Assembly (NCBI GenBank): GCA_036387415.1
Contig: DASVTU010000039.1
Location: 186,001 to 250,000 of the forward strand
Direction of reading: 5' to 3'
DNA length: 64,000 nucleotides
Source: DASVTU01 sp036387415
GTDB lineage: Bacteria > Acidobacteriota > Blastocatellia > Pyrinomonadales > Pyrinomonadaceae
Below are positions 57,983 to 64,000 of this stretch, piece by piece. Within the stretch, counting starts at the first letter, position 1; every line of letters starts with the position of its first letter. The notes below the pieces were generated by a model, which saw only the letters and a list, made by a program, of their open reading frames with translations, ran no database searches and was not told the DNA's origin. Made by a program: the position numbers and the translations under genes.

Positions 57983-59107
57983 TCAGTTTTTCTTCTCGGT
58001 CGAATTTTTGTTGGCTGGCGCGGCCTGTTTGCTGGCGGTTGACTGGCTCGCGGTTTGGAGCAGGGGCGCGACCAACGCTTCGTAATCCTTCGCGAGTTTG
58101 ATGTAGGCGTCCTTGCGGAGAGTGTGTAGATATTCGATGCGCTCTTTCTCGCTGCGCTCCTGTGTCATCGCGCTCCGCACGCGTTGATCGTCGTAGGCCG
58201 CTTCGCCCGACGCCGTGCGGTCGTCAACGCGCAGGATTTGGATTCCTTCGTCGAGTTTGAGCGGGTCGCTGACGCCGCCTTTCGGCGTCGTCTTGATGGC
58301 GTCGGCGATGTCCTGTCGAAGATTGGGAACCTCGAAACGCCCGACCTTGCCCTTCGTCTGCGCGCCGACGCGCACGCCGTCCTGCTCGCGTTCGGAGTGG
58401 GTCGCGGCGAGTTGACCGAAGTCTGCGCCGCCGCGCGCCTGTGCGATGATTTGCGCGGCGCGTGCGCGCACTTCGCCTTCCGGCTTGCCCGCGAGGCTCA
58501 GGTATATTTCCGAGAGTTCGACGCTCTCAGGCTTGGCGAATTTCGCGCGGTTCGCTTCGTAATACTTCCGCACTTCTTCGTCCGTCAAACCGTAATAAAT
58601 CTTGGCATCAACTTCGCGCTGAACCACCGCCTGACGCGTGAATTGCACGCGCAACGTCTGTCGAATCTCCGTCGGGTCGAGTCCGGCCTTGCGTAGTTCG
58701 GAGTCGAGTTCTTCGATGGTTTTGATGTTCTGCGATTTGGCGACGCGCAGCATTTCGCGGTTGACTTCCGCCTCGACATCCTCCGTCAAACGCGGCAACT
58801 CCTTGCCCTTCTGCATCATGAGTTGTTCGTCAATCAAATTGGCGATGACGCGCGCGCGATTCTTCTCCACTTCGGCCTGCGCCTCGCCTTCCGGCATCCC
58901 GCGCTGCTTGAGCGCCTCGACGGCGTTTCGCATCTCGCGCTTCAACATCGAAAGCGTCACCACGTCTGTGTTGACCTGCGCGATAACTTCGTCAACCACC
59001 ACGGGCACGCCCTCTTCCTGAGCCAACGCCGGAGACGATGCTACTACTGTCAACAGCAACGCGGCGAAGGCGCTTGTCCAGATGCGTGCGAAAAATTTCG
59101 ATTTCAC
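57983..59107 (-). CDS. SurA/PrsA-type periplasmic peptidyl-prolyl isomerase
   Basis: Protein of 374 residues. Signal peptide (about 1-29, FAALLLTVVASSPALAQ). SurA-N-like helical region (VVVDEVIAQVNTDVVTLSML, NRARVIANLIDEQLMMQKG, then IYYGLTDEEVRKYYEANRAK) and a PpiC-type parvulin domain (about 195-310: ESVELSEIYLSLAGKPEGEV, DFGQLAATHSERE, GVSDPLKLDEGIQILRVDDR). Ala/Ser/Lys-rich C-terminus. It is an outer-membrane-protein chaperone-like foldase. Stop is followed by an array. Confidence 0.88.
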   Translation of the reverse strand: MKSKFFARIWTSAFAALLLTVVASSPALAQEEGVPVVVDEVIAQVNTDVVTLSMLKREMRNAVEALKQRGMPEGEAQAEVEKNRARVIANLIDEQLMMQKGKELPRLTEDVEAEVNREMLRVAKSQNIKTIEELDSELRKAGLDPTEIRQTLRVQFTRQAVVQREVDAKIYYGLTDEEVRKYYEANRAKFAKPESVELSEIYLSLAGKPEGEVRARAAQIIAQARGGADFGQLAATHSEREQDGVRVGAQTKGKVGRFEVPNLRQDIADAIKTTPKGGVSDPLKLDEGIQILRVDDRTASGEAAYDDQRVRSAMTQERSEKERIEYLHTLRKDAYIKLAKDYEALVAPLLQTASQSTASKQAAPANKNSTEKKN

Positions 59108-59317
59108 AGATTTACTCCTTTAATCCAACGAGACCGGACACGTCGCCGGTCAATTATGAAGATTTAACAGACATTCCAAATTGGAGCGGTCAAGAAGCGA
59201 CGGACGACGTGCACGTTTTTGTGTGCGTGGTCGTCTATCTCGAATCGACAACGGGGAAGGCGAAAACCGTAGTGACGCTCTTGCAGCAAAACTTCCATCC
59301 AAATCAAACGATACATT

Positions 59318-62300
59318 TTAGTCTGCAATGCTGATTTCCAGCAACAGCCCGTGCGCGGTTTCAATCACGCGCTCGGCTTCGTCCTCACTGAGTTCGACTC
59401 GCAAAACCCCGCTCGGCGCAAACGTCGCGCCCTCGCGTCGCCCGACCAAAGCCAGCAGTTTTTCCGGCGCAACACGCGCCCTTTCGCTCAACTTGACGGC
59501 CACGCCCGCCGTCGTCCGGTCAACCGAGACGACGCCCAGAGACTCTGCCAGCCGACGCAGACGCGCATACTGAAAAAGTCGCTCGACCGATTCGGGGATA
59601 CGCCCGTAGCGGTCTTCGGTCTCGGCGCGAATCGCCCTCAGCGTCTCGTCGTCGCGCGCCGAAGCGATGCGCTTGTACGTCCTGAGTCGCTGCCCCATGT
59701 CCGAGATATAGTCCTCCGAGATGGCGACATCGACCGCGAGATTCAACGATACGGACGCTTCATCCTCCACATCTTCGCCGCGCAATTCCGCGACGGTGCG
59801 TTCGAGCATCTGCGTGTAGAGGTCGAAGCCGAGCGCGTCCATGTGGCCGGACTGCTGACCGCCGAGCAGGTTTCCCGCGCCGCGCAACTCCAAATCCAAC
59901 GCCGCCACGCGAAAGCCCGCGCCCAAATCCGAAAACTCACGAATCGCCGCGAGTCGTCTGCGCGCAATCGGCGTCAGGGTCAACTCGGACGGAATCAGTA
60001 AGTAGGCGTAGGCGCGTCGGCTGGAACGCCCGACGCGACCGCGCAACTGGTAAAGCTGCGCGAGGCCGTAGTGGTCGGCTCGATTTATGATGATTGTGTT
60101 GGCGCGCGGGATGTCTATGCCGTTTTCGATAATGGTGGTGGCGACCAGTACGTCGTACTTGTAGGCGACGAAATCGAGCATCGCCTGTTCCATCTCTTTC
60201 TCGTTCATCTGCCCGTGCGCGTAGTTGACGCGCGCCTGCGGCACGAGTCGCTGGACGAGCGCCGCGATGGTGTCAATCGTCTCGACGCGATTGTGGATGA
60301 AGAAGACCTGCCCGCCGCGCCCCAATTCCAACTCAATCGCCGACTTAATCACCGACTCGGAAAACTGTACGACCTGCGTCTGAATCGCCAGACGGTCGCG
60401 CGGCGGCGTCTCAATCACAGACATGTCGCGCAAGCCCATCAGCGACATATTGAGCGTGCGCGGAATCGGCGTCGCCGACAGAGTGAGCACGTCCACGCGT
60501 TTCTTCAACTGCTTGAGACGTTCCTTGTGCGCCACGCCGAAACGTTGTTCCTCGTCCACGACGACCACGCCCAAATCACGAAACTTGATGTCCTTCGATA
60601 GAATCCGGTGCGTGCCGATGATGATGTCCACCTCGCCCGCCTCGACGCGACGCACCACCTCCTTCTGCTCCTTCAGCGTGCGAAACCTTGAGAGCAAATC
60701 TATCGTTACGGGGAACGCCGCGAAGCGTGCGCGAAACGTCTCAAAGTGCTGATAGGCGAGCACCGTGGTCGGCGTCAAAACGGCGACCTGCTTCGAGTCC
60801 ATCACGGCCTTGAATGCGGCGCGCATCGCCACTTCCGTCTTGCCGTAGCCGACATCGCCGCACAGCAGTCTATCCATCGGCAAGGTCTGCTCCATGTCGC
60901 GCTTCACGTCTTCAATCGCCGTCTCCTGGTCGGGCGTCGGCACAAACTCGAACGCCTCCTCAAACTCCCTCTGCCACGGGCTGTCGCCCGAGAACGCGTA
61001 ACCCTGCACAAGTTTCCGCTCGGCATAGAGACGCAAAAGCTCGTCTGCCATGTCGCGCATCGCGCGTTTGGCTTTGGCCTTCGTCTTCTGCCAACCGAGT
61101 CCGCCGAGGCGGTCGAGCGTCGGCTCATGCCCCTCTGCGCTCGAATAACGCTGCACCAAGTCGAGCCGTTCGACGGGCACGTACAACTTCGCATCCTCGG
61201 CGTAGTAGAGCAGCATGAACTCGCCCGTGCGGTCGCCGAGTTCGAGCGTCTGCAAACCGCCGAAACGCGCGATGCCGTGGTCGATGTGGACGACGTAATC
61301 GTTGACTTTGAGGTCGCGGAAGTCGGATAGAAAGGCTGCTGTTTTGGATTTACGCCGACGCGCCGACGCCGTTGTTGCCGCGCCCGTGCCCGGCGCGCGA
61401 CGTTCGACCGTGCCGTCGTTGGCTTCGTCAAACAGTTCGTTTTCGACGTGCACGACGAGTCCAGCGTCCGGCAACTCGAAGCCGCCCGATAGTCGCCCCA
61501 CCGTCACAATCGCCGCGAAATCTTCCGCCGACGCGCCGCTCTCGCCCGCCTGCACGACGCGCGACCGGACGTTGTAATCCGTCAAAACTTCCCCGATGCG
61601 TTCGGCCACGCCCGCGCTCGGCATCGCCAGAAGCGTCAACTCCTCGCGCTCCTCGCGCCGACGCCGCACGTCTTCCGCCAACTCCGGTATCCGACCGTGA
61701 TAACGACGAGCCGCGTGCGAACGCCACTCGACCTCCGGCGCGCTCTCCACCGCCGGAAACAGAAACAGAGGCTTCGCCAACGGACGCGCGCGTCCAATCT
61801 CGACCGAAGGGTCTTCGGCTTCCGCCACAAACCTCTCATCCAACACGCCCGCCACGCGCCCCAACGCGCGAAACTCCACGCGCCGCATCCCCTCCACCGA
61901 CGCGCGCAACTCGTCGGTCGTCAGATAAAGTTCTTCGGGCTTGAGACCAATCTCGCCCGCGCTCTCGTTCTCCGCAAAACGCCCCGACAGTTGTACATAA
62001 AACTGACTGAGATGTCCGTCAATCGCGCCCGGCTCGTCCACGACCAACACCGCATCGCGCAGGTAATCAAACGCGTTCGCCTGCGTGTTGTGCACCAATC
62101 CGATGAGCCATTCCCAACCCGCGAACGTCTCGCCCTCGTCCGCATAGACCGTCCTGTCCTTCAACGCACGCGCACGCGCCTCGTCCTCGCCCCAACGCTC
62201 GCGCGCTGCCTCCGCCCACAGACGAAAATCGTCCGCGCCCACCGCCAACTCACGCATCGGCACGATTTCCGCTTCCTTCAACTGCCCCGTAGAAAGTTGC

Positions 62301-63001
62301 GTCTCGGCGTCGAAACTGCGAATCGAATCAACCGTGTCGCCAAAAAACTCCACGCGCACTGGCGCGTCGTGCCCCGGCGACCACACATCCAGAATCCCGC
62401 CGCGCAAAGAAAACTCGCCCACCGCGCCGACAGGGTCTTCGCGCACGTAGCCGGAAGCGAGCAACAATTCCACCAGACGTTCCGGCGCAAAATCCTCATC
62501 GCGCCTCAAGACCGCGCCCGCACGCACAATCTGCTCCGGCGTCACCGTCCGCCGCACCAATGCACGCGACGACAACAACACAAAACTCCCACGCCCACGC
62601 GCCAACCGCCACAACGTCAGCGCACGACGCTCCAAAGTCTCCGCGTGTGGCGACGCGCCCGCATACGGGTCGCTCTCCGAAGCAGGCAACGTCAACACAC
62701 CCTCGCCGCCACGCGCGTCTTCATCCAGACCCTTGCGCCTGAGCGCCCCGCTCCAAAAAGATAAATCGCGCTCCCACGCCTCCAACTCGCGGTTCGACTG
62801 CAACAACACCGCCAGCCGCACGCCCGTCTCGCGCTGCAACGCCGCCAACACCAACGCACGCGCCGACGCCGACACCAGCCCGCCGAGCGACACCACACGT
62901 GCCCCGCCGCGCACCTCCGCCAACACGCGCGCAAACTCCGCGCTCTCCGTCACACGCCGCAAAACACCCTGCAAAACCGGAATCGCTTCAACTGTACTCA
63001 T
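59318..63001 (-). CDS. mfd: Transcription-repair coupling factor Mfd
   Basis: Protein of 1227 residues, full length. UvrB-homology N-domains (about 1-390), RNA-polymerase-interacting CarD-like domain (about 555-625: DFRDLKVNDYVVHIDHGIAR), RecG-like translocase: LLCGDVGYGKTEVAMRAAFK (Walker A), VVVDEEQRFGVAHKERLKQL (Walker B variant DEEQ), TLSATPIPRTLNMSL, RANTIIINRADHYGLAQLYQ, RGRVGRSSRRAYAYLL; and the C-terminal TRCF domain. It removes stalled RNA polymerase and recruits UvrA. The ATG at 63001 is close to a nested array. Confidence 0.97.
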   Translation of the reverse strand: MSTVEAIPVLQGVLRRVTESAEFARVLAEVRGGARVVSLGGLVSASARALVLAALQRETGVRLAVLLQSNRELEAWERDLSFWSGALRRKGLDEDARGGEGVLTLPASESDPYAGASPHAETLERRALTLWRLARGRGSFVLLSSRALVRRTVTPEQIVRAGAVLRRDEDFAPERLVELLLASGYVREDPVGAVGEFSLRGGILDVWSPGHDAPVRVEFFGDTVDSIRSFDAETQLSTGQLKEAEIVPMRELAVGADDFRLWAEAARERWGEDEARARALKDRTVYADEGETFAGWEWLIGLVHNTQANAFDYLRDAVLVVDEPGAIDGHLSQFYVQLSGRFAENESAGEIGLKPEELYLTTDELRASVEGMRRVEFRALGRVAGVLDERFVAEAEDPSVEIGRARPLAKPLFLFPAVESAPEVEWRSHAARRYHGRIPELAEDVRRRREEREELTLLAMPSAGVAERIGEVLTDYNVRSRVVQAGESGASAEDFAAIVTVGRLSGGFELPDAGLVVHVENELFDEANDGTVERRAPGTGAATTASARRRKSKTAAFLSDFRDLKVNDYVVHIDHGIARFGGLQTLELGDRTGEFMLLYYAEDAKLYVPVERLDLVQRYSSAEGHEPTLDRLGGLGWQKTKAKAKRAMRDMADELLRLYAERKLVQGYAFSGDSPWQREFEEAFEFVPTPDQETAIEDVKRDMEQTLPMDRLLCGDVGYGKTEVAMRAAFKAVMDSKQVAVLTPTTVLAYQHFETFRARFAAFPVTIDLLSRFRTLKEQKEVVRRVEAGEVDIIIGTHRILSKDIKFRDLGVVVVDEEQRFGVAHKERLKQLKKRVDVLTLSATPIPRTLNMSLMGLRDMSVIETPPRDRLAIQTQVVQFSESVIKSAIELELGRGGQVFFIHNRVETIDTIAALVQRLVPQARVNYAHGQMNEKEMEQAMLDFVAYKYDVLVATTIIENGIDIPRANTIIINRADHYGLAQLYQLRGRVGRSSRRAYAYLLIPSELTLTPIARRRLAAIREFSDLGAGFRVAALDLELRGAGNLLGGQQSGHMDALGFDLYTQMLERTVAELRGEDVEDEASVSLNLAVDVAISEDYISDMGQRLRTYKRIASARDDETLRAIRAETEDRYGRIPESVERLFQYARLRRLAESLGVVSVDRTTAGVAVKLSERARVAPEKLLALVGRREGATFAPSGVLRVELSEDEAERVIETAHGLLLEISIAD

Positions 63002-63023
63002 AATTTCTTCAACACTCGGAATT

Positions 63024-63216
63024 CATAGGACGGACAGGATGAACTGCGGACAGGAGAGACATGAGAAGAAGGAACAAAAGGGGAAATGGCGAAGTGGTTA
63101 AGCGGAAAAGACAAAAATTTGTTCATATTCCATTTCCCGTTCACCCATCTTCCCTTTTCCATCAGTTGTTTTTAATCCTGTCCATCCTGCATGTTGTTAT
63201 CTTGTCTATCCTGTGA
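63024..63216. repeat. Nested hairpin array reaching into rfaE2
   Basis: Outer arms: ggacggacaggatgaactgc with ggacaggag (63029-63058) and tcctgtccatcctgcatgtt onward to ttgtctatcctgtgag (63177-63216). Inner arms: gaagaaggaacaaaaggggaa (63065-63084, plus) with catttcccgttcacccatct and ttcccttttccatcag. The right outer arm is inside the rfaE2 reading frame. Confidence 0.88.
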
Positions 63217-63684
63217 GTTTCTTATGCGCTCGATAATGCTCGTCGTCGATGCGCCTTCGACGAACGGAAGCGAGAGGACGCGCCCGCCTGTCGCTTCCAC
63301 TTCCTCGCGCCCGTGTATCTCTGCGACGCCGTAGTCGCCGCCCTTAACGAGCACGTCCGGCAAGATTTCGCCAATCAAACCACGCGGCGAAGCCTCGTCA
63401 AAAACGACGACCGCGCTCACCGCGCCGAGAGCCGCGAGCACTTCGGCGCGTTCCTCCTCATTCATCACGGGACGCCCCGCGCCCTTGAGTTCGCGCACGG
63501 AACGGTCGCTGTTGATGGCGACGAGCAGCGCGTCGCCGAGAGCGCGCGCCGCCTGCAAGTAGCGGACGTGCCCGACATGTAGGAGGTCGAAGCAGCCGTT
63601 GGTGAAAACGACTCGCTTGCCTTCCGACCTGACGGTCTCGCGCCAAGCTCGCACCGTCTGCCGCGAGAGTATTTTTTCCTTCAT
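63172..63684 (-). CDS. rfaE2: D-glycero-beta-D-manno-heptose 1-phosphate adenylyltransferase (HldE C-terminal type)
   Basis: Protein of about 170 residues from ATG 63684. Nucleotidyltransferase fold with [20 protein letters not shown] (GxHxGH-like HIGH motif), [52 protein letters not shown] and [12 protein letters not shown]. It makes ADP-heptose for lipopolysaccharide core. The family normally ends near that last motif; the extra tail ([15 protein letters not shown]) is encoded by a heptad-type array. The frame extends to 63846 with non-family residues. Separate kinase hldA/rfaE1 is not in the window. Confidence 0.9.
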   Translation of the reverse strand: MKEKILSRQTVRAWRETVRSEGKRVVFTNGCFDLLHVGHVRYLQAARALGDALLVAINSDRSVRELKGAGRPVMNEEERAEVLAALGAVSAVVVFDEASPRGLIGEILPDVLVKGGDYGVAEIHGREEVEATGGRVLSLPFVEGASTTSIIERIRNSQDRQDNNMQDGQD

Positions 63685-63823
63685 GGTTGCTGCGGAAGAA
63701 TCTAACACGTCGCGCTGCGCTTCAGAAATGGCCGGAATATCGTCTCGGACAAAACGGAAAGATTGCGTCGTGTAAAATCGAATTGTCGCGGCAAAACAGG
63801 TTACGTCTGCGTGTAAAAAAACG

Positions 63824-63863
63824 AAAGAGGCTGCGTGAACGCTCACGTCCGCGCAGCCTCTTT
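63824..63863 (-). terminator. Terminator for the right-edge minus-strand gene
   Basis: aaagaggctgcg (63824-63835) pairs with cgcagcctcttt (63852-63863); on the minus strand tttcgttttttt follows. It lies 27 bp past the stop of the partial gene at the right edge. Confidence 0.8.
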
Positions 63864-63890
63864 ATTAAATTTCGGTTGTGATTTAGCGAA

Positions 63891-64000
63891 TCACTCTGTG
63901 TTCGGATTCACTTCTCTTTTAATCTCATCGCTCTCAGGATTTTCCGCGCCCGGTATCAACGAACCCGCGACGTTGCTGTCTTGCAGTTTCTCCGCCGGAC
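63891..64000 (-). CDS. C-terminal end of a gene cut by the right edge
   Basis: Minus-strand frame open at the edge, giving 35 residues that end PESDEIKREVNPNTE, then TGA at 63893-63891. It is acidic and not recognised. A rho-independent terminator 27 bp downstream supports it as a real gene end. Function unknown. Confidence 0.55.
   Translation of the reverse strand, partial: PAEKLQDSNVAGSLIPGAENPESDEIKREVNPNTE

Noticed and set aside
61697..62764. 355-codon frame antisense to mfd
   Set aside because: Arg/His-rich shadow of the complement of mfd codons.

Overview
The window looks like a chromosomal segment of a Gram-negative bacterium, most likely an acidobacterium (Blastocatellia-like). This placement is inference from gene content. 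It rests on a winged-helix/PD40 propeller sensor, a very large carboxypeptidase-regulatory/TonB-receptor (Oar-like) protein, a PEP-CTERM protein, a small secreted protein of a type common in Acidobacteriota, and a moderately high-GC coding style. No rRNA, tRNA, insertion sequence or CRISPR array was seen.

Layout. 1-5.2 kb: the end of a TonB-domain protein, an S41 protease lacking the usual catalytic lysine, and a minus-strand module of an SPFH/zinc-ribbon protein, a zinc-ribbon/DUF4097 membrane protein and a coiled-coil protein. 5.5-13.1 kb: a gas-vesicle cluster with three GvpF/L paralogues, GvpG, a tandem ArsA/Get3-like ATPase, an unknown membrane-anchored protein, a short GvpA-family protein, GvpK, GvpJ and GvpA. 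13.2-18.1 kb: a two-component block (GAF-PAS-PAS kinase, REC-STAS regulator, REC-kinase-REC hybrid). 18-34.5 kb: housekeeping and envelope genes (secreted protein, PD40 sensor, EamA transporter, P1 peptidase, BI-1 protein, Oar-like receptor, GT2 glycosyltransferase, DUF2085 protein, GlpX, FHA-sigma54 activator). 34.5-44.4 kb: a candidate small RNA, a PilZ-like protein, acyl-CoA dehydrogenase, S1/P1 nuclease, a CCA-type nucleotidyltransferase, glycyl-tRNA synthetase, a 55-residue membrane protein, an OmpA-like lipoprotein-type gene and a PEP-CTERM protein. 44.8-64 kb: pnp-rpsO, a type II NADH dehydrogenase, a second signalling pair (REC-kinase; REC-HD-GYP-HDOD), dusB, a DUF4920 protein, mreB, an S4-domain protein, a SurA-like foldase, mfd and rfaE2.

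The most unusual feature is not a gene. About 18 non-coding spots hold hairpins whose two arms are each made of degenerate tandem 7-bp words. The word differs from site to site, but the 7-bp period and the mirrored arrangement recur. Most begin within about 7 bp of a stop codon or run across it, so that they supply the stop codon and last residues of the gene. A related 8-bp-period array forms the linker between the two halves of the ArsA-like ATPase. I regard these heptad hairpins, and the Get3-like ATPase translationally coupled to gvpG, as the two leads most worth following. Start sites are often uncertain because clear Shine-Dalgarno sequences are uncommon here.
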